64,000 nucleotides of DNA from Aquibium sp. ELW1220 (GTDB lineage: Bacteria > Pseudomonadota > Alphaproteobacteria > Rhizobiales > Rhizobiaceae), in the NCBI RefSeq assembly GCF_030398385.1, contig NZ_JAOAOQ010000025.1, positions 23,553-87,552 of the forward strand, given 5' to 3'. Each line of letters begins with the position of its first letter. Within the stretch, counting starts at the first letter, position 1. Below are positions 53,454 to 62,860 of the stretch, piece by piece. Below the pieces are notes generated by a model that had not been told where the DNA came from, searched no databases, and worked only from the letters and a program-made list of their open reading frames with translations. The position numbers and the translations under genes were made by a program.

Positions 53454-54896
53454 TCACAACGGATAATCCTGGCTGCCGCTCTGGATGGAGATCCAGCGGA
53501 GTTCGGTGAATTCCTCGATGCCGGCGCGGCCACCGAAGCGACCGTAACCCGAGGACTTCATGCCGCCGAACGGCATCTGCGGCTCGTCCTGGATGGTGGC
53601 GGCGTTGATGTGGCAGATGCCGGTCTCCAGCCGCTCGGCAACGGCCAGCGCGCGCGTCACGTCGCGGCCGAACACCGCCGCGGCAAGGCCGTATTCCGTG
53701 TCGTTGGCGATCGAGACCGCCTCGTCGATGTCGCTGAACCGCATGACCGCGGCTACCGGCCCGAAGGACTCCTCGTAATAGATGCGCATCGATGGCGTCA
53801 GCCCGTCGAGGACGGTGGCATCGAGGAAGGCTCCGTCGAGATGTCCGCCGGCTACGATGCGCGCGCCCTTGGCGACGGCATCGTCGATCATGGACCGCAC
53901 ACGTTGTGCCGCCTGCTCGCCGATCATCGGGCCTAGGGCACAACGTCCGAGGCGCGGATCGCCGGCCTTCAGCGCACTTGCCCGCGCGGCAAATTTTTCC
54001 AGGAATTCCTCGGCCACGTCCTCGTGGACGAGGACCCGCTCCGTCGACATGCAGATCTGGCCCTGGTTGAAGAACGCGCCATAGGTGGCCGCCTTCACCG
54101 CTTCCTCGACGTCGGCGTCGTCCAGCACGATCAGGGGCGCCTTGCCGCCGAGTTCGAGCAGCACCTTCTTCAGATGGCGGGCGCAGAACTCGGCGACGAC
54201 CCGGCCCGCGCGCGTCGAGCCGGTGAAGGTGACGCGACGCACCGCCGGATGCGCGATCAGGCTCTCGACGATCTCGCCAGCCTCGTCGGCCGCGTTGTGG
54301 ACGACCGAAACCACGCCAAGGGGCAGGCCCGCCTCGACGAAGACCTCGCCGATCATCGCATGGGTGCGCGGACAGAGCTCCGAGGCCTTGAAGACGACAG
54401 TGTTGCCACAGGCCAGCGGCATGGCGATGCCGCGCACGCCCAGCACCAACGGCGCGTTCCAGGGTGCCAGCGACAGCACCACCCCGCAGGGCCGCCGCAC
54501 GGCAAGCGAGAGCGAGCCGGGGCGATCGGACGGTATCACCTCGCCGCCGATCTGCGTCGTCATCGCCCCAGCCTCGCGCAGGATCGATGCCGCGAGCCTG
54601 CAGTTCAGCTCGGCCCAGTCCGCCGTTCCGCCGATCTCGTCGCCGATGGCGACGGTGAAGTCGCGGCTTCGCGCGAGCAGGATCGCCGCGGCGCGTTCGA
54701 GCACGGCACGCCGTTCGGCAGGCGGGGTTCTGGACCAGGCGGGAAATGCCGATGCCGCCACGTTGGCGGCATGGCGGGCATCCGCGATCGACGACGTCGC
54801 GACGCGGCTGACGACATCACCCGTCACCGGGCTCACCCTTTCCAGGATGGGCGCCGGACCATGTCCGCCGACGATCGCGACCGTTGCTCGCGCCAA
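53454..54896 (-). CDS. Aldehyde dehydrogenase (third), TTG start
   Basis: A 480-aa ALDH of the benzaldehyde/salicylaldehyde-like group. Catalytic Cys in NQGQICMSTERV, Glu in LLELGGKAP, cofactor motif APWNAPLVLG. No ATG or GTG suits the N-terminus; TTG at 54896 has GGGAGG nine bases upstream and gives the family length. It is divergent from the AraC-type gene, whose proposed operator lies between them. Closest in feel to the first ALDH (both have HINAATIQDEP-like C-terminal regions). Confidence 0.87.
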   Translation of the reverse strand: MARATVAIVGGHGPAPILERVSPVTGDVVSRVATSSIADARHAANVAASAFPAWSRTPPAERRAVLERAAAILLARSRDFTVAIGDEIGGTADWAELNCRLAASILREAGAMTTQIGGEVIPSDRPGSLSLAVRRPCGVVLSLAPWNAPLVLGVRGIAMPLACGNTVVFKASELCPRTHAMIGEVFVEAGLPLGVVSVVHNAADEAGEIVESLIAHPAVRRVTFTGSTRAGRVVAEFCARHLKKVLLELGGKAPLIVLDDADVEEAVKAATYGAFFNQGQICMSTERVLVHEDVAEEFLEKFAARASALKAGDPRLGRCALGPMIGEQAAQRVRSMIDDAVAKGARIVAGGHLDGAFLDATVLDGLTPSMRIYYEESFGPVAAVMRFSDIDEAVSIANDTEYGLAAAVFGRDVTRALAVAERLETGICHINAATIQDEPQMPFGGMKSSGYGRFGGRAGIEEFTELRWISIQSGSQDYPL

Positions 54897-55019
54897 GTGA
54901 TCGATCCTCCCGCCTTGCCGCCCGCGGACCAAGGCCGCGGCGGCTTCGCCCGGCTCCCTTTCGGGCCTCCCGCCGGTACGCGTGCTCCAGACAACACCAC
55001 CCGACCAGCTTGTAGAAGG

Positions 55020-55052
55020 TATTTTTCTGGCTATTGTTTGTATATTTCTGGC
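55020..55052. promoter_or_regulatory. 21-bp-phased direct repeat, AraC-type operator
   Basis: TATTTTTCTGGC (55020-55031) and TATATTTCTGGC (55041-55052) differ at one position and start 21 bp apart, two helical turns. That is the spacing of AraC-family half-site pairs. They lie between the divergent AraC-type and ALDH genes in an AT-rich stretch. Confidence 0.65.
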
Positions 55053-55095
55053 GATCTCAGCCATTTGGACGATCAAGGCTCTCGGGAAGGATCGA

Positions 55096-55965
55096 ATGAA
55101 GGCGGAACGCATCGAAAGCAGCCTGCAGCGGCGCGTCTGGTCCTTCAACCGGCGGGCCGAGACGGTGGAGCGCCAGATCCTGCTCCTGACGGACGGCGCC
55201 GCCGAAGCGGAGACCGGGCAGGAGCGGCTCGCCATGCAGGCGCCGGCGCTGCTGTGGGCCGGCGACCTGCAGCCCGGGCGCCTGGTGGTCGAGGCCGGCA
55301 GCACGGGATTTCGCGGCCATGTCGGCAACGCGCTTCTGGTCGATGCGATCGGGGACCAGGCCGAATCGGTCGACCTACGCTACCTCGTCGACAGGGACTT
55401 CGTGCTGTCGCTCGCCGGACAGGCCGAGCGCACGGCGGTGGTGTCACGCTGCTTCGAGGGCATCCTGTCGGAGTTGCGCCAGCCGCAGGAGGGCTCGCCG
55501 CTGCTGCTGTCGGCCCTGCTAAGGATCGTGCTGGTGACGATGATGCGCCTGTCGGGCGCGCATGAGATCTCGCTCGTCGGCACCGGCGAGAAAGCCGGCC
55601 TGCTGCAGCGGTTCCGGCAGCTCGTGGAGATGAACTTCCGCAGCCACTGGCCGATCGCGACCTATGCCGATGCGCTCGGCATCTCCGCCGACCGGCTGCA
55701 CGCGATCTGCACGACGGGCATCGGCAAGTCTCCCAAGGCTCTCGTTTCCGAGCGGCTGGCGCACGAAGCCGTCCTGAGGCTCGACCGCTCCGCCATGACC
55801 ATCCAGCAGATCGGCCATTCGCTGGGTTTTGCCGATCCCGCGCATTTCTCCAGCTTCTTCCGGCGCGTGACCGGATCGGCGCCGGGCGCCTACAGGCGCG
55901 AACGCGCGGCTGCCCGGCAGCATGGCAGCACGGCGCCGACCACGAGCTTCACCGACTGGCCGTAA
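55096..55965 (+). CDS. AraC/XylS-family transcriptional regulator
   Basis: A 289-aa activator. The N-terminal cupin-like sensor (about 1-170) leads to the two-HTH DNA-binding domain (about 180-280). The second HTH contains SAMTIQQIGHSLGFADPAHF and the conserved FRRVTGSAPGAYRR. Layout matches HpaA/PobR-like regulators of aromatic catabolism. ATG 55096 with GGGAAGG upstream is preferred. GTG 54982 in the same frame would add a hydrophobic segment encoded by the operator DNA and is unlikely. Probable activator of the ALDH/transport block. Confidence 0.88.
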   Translation: MKAERIESSLQRRVWSFNRRAETVERQILLLTDGAAEAETGQERLAMQAPALLWAGDLQPGRLVVEAGSTGFRGHVGNALLVDAIGDQAESVDLRYLVDRDFVLSLAGQAERTAVVSRCFEGILSELRQPQEGSPLLLSALLRIVLVTMMRLSGAHEISLVGTGEKAGLLQRFRQLVEMNFRSHWPIATYADALGISADRLHAICTTGIGKSPKALVSERLAHEAVLRLDRSAMTIQQIGHSLGFADPAHFSSFFRRVTGSAPGAYRRERAAARQHGSTAPTTSFTDWP

Positions 55966-56390
55966 GTCCCGGATATCCGGCGAACGCTTGTGGCCCGAAA
56001 CCGGGACGCAACCGCCTGTTGCTGGCGGCTTCCACATGAAGGAAATAAGCTCCATCTAAAATTGTGGAGCTGGCGAAGGTCGAGCGGAGCGCCTTGCAGG
56101 ACGGTGACCGGACGATGTTCTCCGGCGCGCGGGCATCGATGCAGGCCTGCGACGAAAGGATCGATCTCCTCGAACCGTGAAGGCCGAGGGTTCGGACTTT
56201 CGGCGGAGGCGATCGGACTTTGGCACGCTTGCTATCGGCTCGAATGGGTTCGAACGATCCAACATGGCCGGGAACGCTGTTGGTGCAGATGGTGGACGTT
56301 AACAGATGTTAACTAGCCTTCCATTGCAAAACTGGCTTGTTGACTCCCCGGGGGGTCGAGTCGCGAACGATATGGAAACGAGCGTTGCCG
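55966..56390. other. Intergenic region before the GT4 gene
   Basis: No gene is supported in these 425 bp. AGCTCCA/TGGAGCT (56048-56054, 56065-56071) is a short hairpin. GTTAAC-AGAT-GTTAAC (56298-56313) is a perfect repeat pair about 80 bp before the GT4 start and may be a regulator site. Confidence 0.5.
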
Positions 56391-57527
56391 ATGAGGGTGC
56401 TTCAGGTCGTACCTGCGCTGAATGACGGCGGCGTGGAGAGAAGCTCCATCGAGCTTGCCAAGAACCTGAGTTCGGACGGGATCGAGAACTGGGTCGCGAG
56501 CAATGGCGGGCGGCTCGTCGACGCTATTATCGCTGCAGGCGCAACCCATGTGACGATGCCGGTGGGCCGCAAGACTCCCGTCGCGATCTGGCGCAATGCC
56601 CGGCGGCTTTCCGCCCTCATCGACGAACTCGGGATCGACATCATCCATGCGCGCAGCCGCGTCCCGGCATGGGCCGGGTATCTCGCCGCACGCAAGAGCC
56701 AGCGTCGGCCGATCTTCCTTACGACCTTCCACGGCGTCTACGGCCATGGCTCGGCGCTCAAGCGCTGGTACAACTCGGTGATGCTGCGCGGTGACGTGGT
56801 GATAGCGAACTCCGAGTTCATCGCGGATCACCTGCGCACGGTCTACCGGGTGGAAGATTCACGCATCATCGTGGCGCCGCGTGGCGTGGACACCGACCTC
56901 TTCGATCCGGCGACCGTCTCCGCCGGTGACATCGCCCGGCTGCGGAAGGCGTTCCATGCCGAGGAACGCCCACTCCTCGTCTACGTATCGCGGCTGAGCG
57001 GCTGGAAAGGGCACCAGGTTCTGGTCGAGGCACTCGAGACCGTGCTCGACCTGCCATGGAAGATGGTGTTCGCGGGCGGCCATGACAGCGAGAACCTGCG
57101 GCAGGACCTCGCCGCGCGCATTGCATCGGGTCCTGCACACGACCGGATCGCGCTCGCGGGCAGCCGCGACGACGTTCCGGCCCTGCTGAAGGCTTCCGAC
57201 CTCGCCTTCTCGGTCGCCACCTCGCCGGAGGCCTTCGGACGGGCCGCCATCGAAGCGGGCGCCATGGAAACACCCGTGATCGCGACGGCGCACGGAGGCA
57301 GCCTGGAGACGGTGATGCACGGCGAGACCGGCTGGCTCGTGCCGCCGAACGACCCGAAAGCACTGGCAGATGCGATCCGTGCGGCGCTGGGGGATCCGGA
57401 AAGGGCGCGCGCCATCGGACGCGCAGCGCGCAACCATGTCCTGGAGCACTTCACGACCGGCCTCACGCTGGCGGCGGAACGATCGGCCTACGCACGGGTG
57501 CTCGCAGAAAAGGGGCGCCGGTCGTGA
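56391..57527 (+). CDS. GT4 glycosyltransferase, LpsB-like
   Basis: A 378-aa GT-B enzyme. The N-terminal half has VVPALNDGGVERSSIELA and HARSRVPAWAG. The C-terminal donor domain has YVSRLSGWKGHQVLVEAL and the EX7E motif in PEAFGRAAIEAGAMETPVIA. It resembles rhizobial LPS-core mannosyltransferase LpsB, but the sugar is not proven. ATG 56391 is chosen because the fold begins there. It overlaps the next gene (GTGA). Confidence 0.87.
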   Translation: MRVLQVVPALNDGGVERSSIELAKNLSSDGIENWVASNGGRLVDAIIAAGATHVTMPVGRKTPVAIWRNARRLSALIDELGIDIIHARSRVPAWAGYLAARKSQRRPIFLTTFHGVYGHGSALKRWYNSVMLRGDVVIANSEFIADHLRTVYRVEDSRIIVAPRGVDTDLFDPATVSAGDIARLRKAFHAEERPLLVYVSRLSGWKGHQVLVEALETVLDLPWKMVFAGGHDSENLRQDLAARIASGPAHDRIALAGSRDDVPALLKASDLAFSVATSPEAFGRAAIEAGAMETPVIATAHGGSLETVMHGETGWLVPPNDPKALADAIRAALGDPERARAIGRAARNHVLEHFTTGLTLAAERSAYARVLAEKGRRS

Positions 57528-58504
57528 GCGCACCGAAGTCCGCCTGGATCCTGAGCGACGGCAAGCAGGGACATCTTTCGCCCATGCTCGGTGTCGCTGA
57601 ACTTCTGGGGGTCGACTACGAGATCAGGAACGTGCCGCCGATGCGCGCGATCGGCCGCCTGATCTCGCCATTCTCCGGGCTCTTCGGCGCACGGCTGACG
57701 CAAGCCGGCGCAGCGCCGCTCGATCCGCCCTATCCGGACCTGTGCATCGCCTCGGGACGGCGGACCGTGAGCTATCTCCGTTCGGTCAAGGCCGCTTCGC
57801 CCGACACGTTCTGCGTCTACTTCATGGACCCGCGTTCGGCGCGGGCGGGGGCGGATCTGGTGGTTTCGCAGCACCATGACGGGCTAACGGGCGACCGCGT
57901 CGTCCAGGTGCGGACCGCGCCGCACCGGTTTTCCGCCGAGAGGCTCGAGCGCGCGCGGCAGACGGCACGGGCGGACCTGACGGCGCTGCCGCGGCCGCGG
58001 GTGGCGGTCCTCGTCGGCGGCAACAGCCGCCACCACCGGTTCACGCGCAGCGACGTCCAGAGGCTCTCGGCCGCGATCGCCGACCTTGCCCGGACCGGTG
58101 CGGGCCTGATGGTGACGCTGTCGCGGCGCACGCCGCGCCCGCTCGCGCAAGCGATCGAAACCATTGCCGAAAGCGAAAACGTCTACCTTTGGGACGGTTC
58201 GGGGGAGAACCCGATAGCGGAATATCTCGCGCTGGCCGACGACATCGTCGTCACGGGCGATTCGATCAGCATGATGGGCGAGGCCGCGACGACGGGCCGG
58301 CCGATCCACATCTTCCAGCCGTCTGGCGGGCACCGCAAGTTCGACCGCTTCCTGAACAGCCTCGGCGAAGTGGCCACCATCGGCCCCTTCCCCGGGCCGA
58401 TGGGCGGAAACGGCTACCCTCGCGTCGACGCCACGCCCTTCGTTGCCGAGACGATCCGCGAACGCTATGCGCAACAGCTTGCGGCAAGGCGGGAAAGCCG
58501 CTAG
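57524..58504 (+). CDS. ELM1/GtrOC1-family putative glycosyltransferase
   Basis: A 326-aa member of the family named after plant mitochondrial fission ELM1. WILSDGKQGHLSPMLGVAE opens it, VLVGGNSRHHRF lies mid-protein and TGDSISMMGEA near 250 is the nucleotide-site motif. It starts at GTG 57524, coupled to the GT4 gene. In bacteria the family lies beside LPS glycosyltransferases, as here. Confidence 0.87.
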   Translation: MSAPKSAWILSDGKQGHLSPMLGVAELLGVDYEIRNVPPMRAIGRLISPFSGLFGARLTQAGAAPLDPPYPDLCIASGRRTVSYLRSVKAASPDTFCVYFMDPRSARAGADLVVSQHHDGLTGDRVVQVRTAPHRFSAERLERARQTARADLTALPRPRVAVLVGGNSRHHRFTRSDVQRLSAAIADLARTGAGLMVTLSRRTPRPLAQAIETIAESENVYLWDGSGENPIAEYLALADDIVVTGDSISMMGEAATTGRPIHIFQPSGGHRKFDRFLNSLGEVATIGPFPGPMGGNGYPRVDATPFVAETIRERYAQQLAARRESR

Positions 58505-58554
58505 CCGCATCGCGTGCCGCCGGTCCCGCCAAAGTATCTGGAAAGTCGTCGCCC

Positions 58555-59295
58555 ATGTCCCGCCAAACAGTCATCTGCCTGAAATGGGGCGACCGCTACG
58601 GCCCGGAATACGTCAACCGTCTGCACCGGATGGTTTCGGCGAACACGCAACGCCCCTTGCGCTTCGTGTGCATCACCGACGACGTGACCGGCATAGAACC
58701 GCAGGTCGAGACGATGCCGATGCCGCCCTTCGACCTGCCGGAGGCGATGCGGTTCCATCCGTTCCGGCGGATGTTCCTCTTCGACGCCGAAGTCGACGAT
58801 CTGTCCGGACCGGTGCTGCATCTCGATCTCGACCTTCTGGTCACGGGTCCGATCGACCCGCTGTTCGATCACGACCCGGAATCGCGCTTCATCACGATCG
58901 AGAACTGGACACAGCCGGGCCAGGGCATCGGCAACATGTCGGTGTTCCGCTACCGGATCGGCGAATTGCAGGAGGTCTGGCGGCGCTTCCGACCGGATCC
59001 GATGGCGATGATGGACCTCTATCGCAACAGCCAGACCTTCGTCAGCCGCACCCTCGGGACCGTCGACTTCTACCCGACCCCGTGGTGCCTCAGCTTCAAG
59101 CACTCGCTCGTGCCGCGCTGGCCGCTCAACTTCTTCATTGCCCCGCGCCTTCCCCCGGAGGCCAAGATCGTCGCCTTCACCGGCAAGCCCGACATCGACG
59201 AGGCCATGCGGGGCGAGTGGCCGACGACATCGCCCTGGAAGAAGGTCTACAAGTCGATCCGGCCCTCGCCGTGGATCGCCGAGCACTGGCGCTGA
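58555..59295 (+). CDS. GT8-like glycosyltransferase
   Basis: A 246-aa GT-A protein. CLKWGDRYGPEYVNRLHRMV at the N-terminus and the metal-binding DxD in HLDLDLLVTGPIDPL (about residue 90) are visible; SLSFKHSL-type residues near 180 resemble the acceptor loop. It is 50 bp after the ELM1 gene. Donor and acceptor are unknown. Confidence 0.82.
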   Translation: MSRQTVICLKWGDRYGPEYVNRLHRMVSANTQRPLRFVCITDDVTGIEPQVETMPMPPFDLPEAMRFHPFRRMFLFDAEVDDLSGPVLHLDLDLLVTGPIDPLFDHDPESRFITIENWTQPGQGIGNMSVFRYRIGELQEVWRRFRPDPMAMMDLYRNSQTFVSRTLGTVDFYPTPWCLSFKHSLVPRWPLNFFIAPRLPPEAKIVAFTGKPDIDEAMRGEWPTTSPWKKVYKSIRPSPWIAEHWR

Positions 59296-59355
59296 GCGGA
59301 GTGGGCCCATGCGCGCCCGGCACATGGCTTTGACGACGATGCGGGAGGCGCGCCG

Positions 59356-60009
59356 ATGCCGGTTGCCTTCGTAAACGGGCGCAGCGTGCTCTTCGTCCAC
59401 ATTCCGAAGACGGGAGGTTCGTCCGTCGAGCGCTACCTGTCGCGGCACGGCCCGGTGTTGCTGAAGGGGAACGGCCGGGAGGCAGGCCTGCGCTGCAGCG
59501 CCCAGCACCTCCACGCCGAGGCGCTGGCCTCGATCGATGCGGCGGACGGCCATGACTGGTCCTTCACGATCGTGCGGCATCCGGTGGCGCGCCTCGTCAG
59601 CGAGTACCGCTACCAGATGCGCAAGCCAGGCTGGCTGCGCTCCCGGCTGTCCTTTGCAGGCTGGCTTTCCTACGCCCTTTCGCGCCTAGCCATCGACCCC
59701 TGGTACCGGGACAATCATTTTCGCCCGCAGCACGCGTTCATCCTGCCCGGCATGGAGATCATGCGCTTCGAGGACGGCGTCGACACCTGCCTGCGACGCA
59801 TCGGCGAGAGGCTGGGAACCCCGGCACCCGCGACTCCCATCCGCGAGAAGGCGTCTCCCCACGTCCCGGTGATCCTGACGGCGCGCTCGCTCGCGCGGAT
59901 CAGGGAAACCTATTCCCGCGATTTCGCCGATTTCGGCTACGGCGAGGACGCTTCCTCGCTGCTCGCTGCCGGGATCAAGCACGACATGCTCGTCGACAAG
60001 CCAGGCTGA
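59356..60009 (+). CDS. Sulfotransferase-family protein (first of three)
   Basis: A 217-aa PAPS-dependent-type enzyme. The 5'-phosphosulfate loop FVHIPKTGGSSVE lies at 13-25 and the 3'-phosphate motif VRHPVARLVSEYRY near 75, both complete. It is 60 bp after the GT gene and 12 bp before the next sulfotransferase. The glycan acceptor is inferred from context. Confidence 0.88.
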   Translation: MPVAFVNGRSVLFVHIPKTGGSSVERYLSRHGPVLLKGNGREAGLRCSAQHLHAEALASIDAADGHDWSFTIVRHPVARLVSEYRYQMRKPGWLRSRLSFAGWLSYALSRLAIDPWYRDNHFRPQHAFILPGMEIMRFEDGVDTCLRRIGERLGTPAPATPIREKASPHVPVILTARSLARIRETYSRDFADFGYGEDASSLLAAGIKHDMLVDKPG

Positions 60010-60021
60010 GAAGGAAACCGC

Positions 60022-60669
60022 ATGCCATCCAACCCGGCACCCACGGTGGTTCCAGATTGCAAGGTGTTCGTCGTCGGCCTGTCGAAGACCGGCACGTCGA
60101 CGCTGAAGGAGATGCTGACCACGCTGGGCTACCGCGTGTGCGGCCCGAGGAAGGACCTGCTGGCTAGGGTTCGCGCCGGCGAAGTGGGGGCGGTCGACCC
60201 GACGCTCGACGCCTACGACGCCTTCGAGGACTGGCCCTGGCCCCTCGTCTACCGCTACGCCAACGAAAAGTACGGCGCGAAGGCGCGGTTCATCCTGACC
60301 CGGCGAAAGGACGCGGACACCTGGTTCCGCAGCGTCGAGAACCACGGCCTTGGAACCAGCCCGCTCAAATCCATGCGCGACGCCTATGGCCACTACCGGC
60401 CGTTCGGCCGCAAGGCCGCATTCGTGAAGACCTATGAGGAGCACAATGCGGAGGTGCGCGCCTATTTCGCCGGCCAGCCCGAGCGGCTCGTCGAGTTCTG
60501 CCTGGAGGAGGGCGACGGCTGGGAGAAGCTCTGCGCCTTCCTTGGCCACGACGCGCCAGAAAAGGCCGTGCCGCACAGGAACCGCTCCACGCCCGACCGC
60601 AAGCCCTTTGCGCGGTTCATCAACAGGCTCGTCATCGCGCCAATCTACAGCCGGCTGCCGCATGGGTGA
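60022..60669 (+). CDS. Sulfotransferase-family protein (second of three)
   Basis: A 215-aa protein with VFVVGLSKTGTSTLKEML at 15-32 as the 5'-phosphosulfate loop and FILTRRKDADTWFRSV near 90 as the 3'-phosphate region. The GLSKTGT form is that of the Sulfotransfer_4/5 group. GAGAAGGAAA precedes the ATG. It is not close to the first copy. Confidence 0.85.
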   Translation: MPSNPAPTVVPDCKVFVVGLSKTGTSTLKEMLTTLGYRVCGPRKDLLARVRAGEVGAVDPTLDAYDAFEDWPWPLVYRYANEKYGAKARFILTRRKDADTWFRSVENHGLGTSPLKSMRDAYGHYRPFGRKAAFVKTYEEHNAEVRAYFAGQPERLVEFCLEEGDGWEKLCAFLGHDAPEKAVPHRNRSTPDRKPFARFINRLVIAPIYSRLPHG

Positions 60670-60752
60670 AGACCTCCGGCCAACAGGCGGGCCCGGAGGA
60701 CCGTTCATAGTTTCGGTTCAGAATTAATCACCTTCATTTCTACACTCTCTCC

Positions 60753-61460
60753 ATGAGGTCGCCTCAGATGCTGGTCTCGCATCGATTTCGGTTCATCTTC
60801 CTGAAGACGGAAAAGACCGCCAGCAGCAGTCTCTACACAGCCTTTCGGGATATCATCCTGGAGCATGACAAGCCGTATGCCGCGGACTGGTCCGTGCGGC
60901 GGCAGCTCATGCGCCAGAACGTCGACCTGGGGAGTGTCTCCTTCTCCGGACGAAGCGGCGCAGTGCGGCGCCGGCTGCCCCGTCTGAGCGGGCTGCACCG
61001 GCACGGCTATGCCACGGATCTGCGCGCCTTTCTCGGACCGGATCTGTTCGACCGCTATACGGTGATCACCAGCGAGCGGAACCCATGGGACCGGCAGGTC
61101 TCGCTGTTTGCCCACCGACAGAACAAGGACGAACGACCGTCAGGCCGCGCCTTCGCCTCCGCCATGCGCTCGCCGCTCTACAACCTGCTGCACCACAACA
61201 GGCTGCGGAACTGGGAGATCTACAGCATCGACGACCGCGTCTGCGCCCATCACGTCATCCGGTTCGAGAACCTGCACGAGGATTTCCGGATGGTGATCAA
61301 GGACATCGGCCTCGATCCGGATCGCTACGCCCTGCCGCACCGGCGCGGCGGCAACCGGTCGGACGAGGGGCGGTATCGCGACCTCTACACCGACGACGTC
61401 CGCGACCTGGTGGGGCGCTGGTACAGGCGCGAGATCAAGCATTTCGGGTACAGGTTCTGA
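60753..61460 (+). CDS. Sulfotransferase-family protein (third of three)
   Basis: A 235-aa protein. FIFLKTEKTASSSLYTAF near 14-31 is the P-loop-like 5' site, with KTEKTAS in place of KTGGTS. TSERNPWDRQVSLF near 108 is the 3' region. ATG 60768 is an alternative start in frame. It converges on the pyruvyltransferase gene with a 50-bp gap. Confidence 0.83.
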   Translation: MRSPQMLVSHRFRFIFLKTEKTASSSLYTAFRDIILEHDKPYAADWSVRRQLMRQNVDLGSVSFSGRSGAVRRRLPRLSGLHRHGYATDLRAFLGPDLFDRYTVITSERNPWDRQVSLFAHRQNKDERPSGRAFASAMRSPLYNLLHHNRLRNWEIYSIDDRVCAHHVIRFENLHEDFRMVIKDIGLDPDRYALPHRRGGNRSDEGRYRDLYTDDVRDLVGRWYRREIKHFGYRF

Positions 61461-61510
61461 GGCGCTGAAGGGCGGCAAAGACGGGACCGGCTTTGCCAAA
61501 GTCCGGGCCC

Positions 61511-62839
61511 TCAGGGCAGATCGAAGAAGGTCCGGTCGGTGCTTTCGCGAAAATCGGGCGACCGGCGCAGTCGCGCGAGCGCAGCGCCGCCGAAGAACAC
61601 CAGGCGTCGACGGTGCCGGTTTACTTTCGCGTAGATGCTGTCGAAGCGGTGACGGTCGGTCCATCTCACAACCGGTCGCAACGACGGATAGCGCGAGACG
61701 TCGACATGCCCGCCGGCCAGACGTTCGCGAACGAGGGTGGCGAAGTCGGCCTGCATGTCGGCGATCCGCCGCAGCCCGACGGCAATGGCAGCGCGGACCT
61801 CTTCCTGGCGGACGGCGAGATCAAGGGCGGCTTTCGCCATGGCGGAACTCTCCGACGGCGCGAACACGCGGAAGTCCAAGCCGATCAAGTCGGCGATACC
61901 CTCCGACTTGAAGGTGTTTCCGGGCAGGAGGATCACGGGGGTGGTCTGTGACAAGGCCGAGACCGCGGTATGGTAGCGGCCGCCGAACACGAACTTCGCG
62001 CCGGCCAGGATGGACACCAACTCATGGTGGTCCGGCATCTCGCCGGCGCCGACGCTGAGCATCGGGGCCAACTGTGTCTCCAGAACTTCCCGATCCTGCT
62101 TGCGCGAGTGCACGATCACCGGTGCAAGTCCGGTCACGCGGGCGATCTCGTCGACGGCGCGGACGATCATGCCCTCGTCAAGCTTCTTCAGTGCTGCCGA
62201 GCCCGTGACGCAGAAATAGTCCCGGTCGGGAATGGAAACGGAATGGCCGGCGGCGGGTCGAACGTTCCGGAACGCCATGTCGGGACAGCAGACGAGGCGG
62301 TCGGAAAGGCCCATCTCCGTCGCGAACACGAAGGACGCAGCCTCGCGAACGGCGACCAGATCGAAACCGGAAAAGATCGAGGCCAGGACCTTGCGATCCG
62401 ACCCGTCGGCGGCATAGATCGTCTGGTTCAACGAAATGACGGGCTTCTTCCACCTGCGGCTGGCCAGAAACGGCAGGCCGAACAGCCGGACGTTCTGAAG
62501 GTAGTTGCCGGGACCGACCGTTCCTTCGCCCTGGAAGAAGACCACGTCCGCGTCACGGACCACGTCGAAATACGCCCCGAAACGCTCACGCGTGAGATGC
62601 TCCAGAAGATCGAGGTCGGCCTCGCTCGGCCGTCTGCTGGAGTAGATGGTCCGGAGCCGCTTACCGTGGCAAGCCTCGTGCAGCCGGTCGAGTTCATGCG
62701 CTACCGGCAACGCGACGGTATCCAGCCGGGTGTCCCGTGACAGGCACTCGCTTTGCAGGAACTCGACGAGCCCGATACTGGTGGCGCGGCATCCCCAGTT
62801 CGACCGTCCACCCGTATAATTCGTCAACGCAACCTTCAC
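61511..62839 (-). CDS. Polysaccharide pyruvyl transferase-family protein
   Basis: A 442-aa enzyme of the family that transfers pyruvate ketals onto polysaccharides. NYTGGRSNWGCRATSIGL opens it. FQGEGTVG near 100 and GGRYHTAVSALSQTTPVILL near 285 are the family's conserved blocks. It lies opposite the sulfotransferases and 21 bp upstream of the amidohydrolase. The acceptor sugar is unknown. Confidence 0.88.
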   Translation of the reverse strand: MKVALTNYTGGRSNWGCRATSIGLVEFLQSECLSRDTRLDTVALPVAHELDRLHEACHGKRLRTIYSSRRPSEADLDLLEHLTRERFGAYFDVVRDADVVFFQGEGTVGPGNYLQNVRLFGLPFLASRRWKKPVISLNQTIYAADGSDRKVLASIFSGFDLVAVREAASFVFATEMGLSDRLVCCPDMAFRNVRPAAGHSVSIPDRDYFCVTGSAALKKLDEGMIVRAVDEIARVTGLAPVIVHSRKQDREVLETQLAPMLSVGAGEMPDHHELVSILAGAKFVFGGRYHTAVSALSQTTPVILLPGNTFKSEGIADLIGLDFRVFAPSESSAMAKAALDLAVRQEEVRAAIAVGLRRIADMQADFATLVRERLAGGHVDVSRYPSLRPVVRWTDRHRFDSIYAKVNRHRRRLVFFGGAALARLRRSPDFRESTDRTFFDLP

Positions 62840-62860
62840 GATGATCCTTTCGCCGGACGT

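Noticed and set aside
54982..55095. Membrane-spanning N-terminus on the AraC-type regulator
   Set aside because: The hydrophobic residues come from AT-rich operator DNA, and ATG 55096 has a good ribosome site.
56300..56311. CtrA box before the GT4 gene
   Set aside because: The two TTAA are six bases apart rather than seven.
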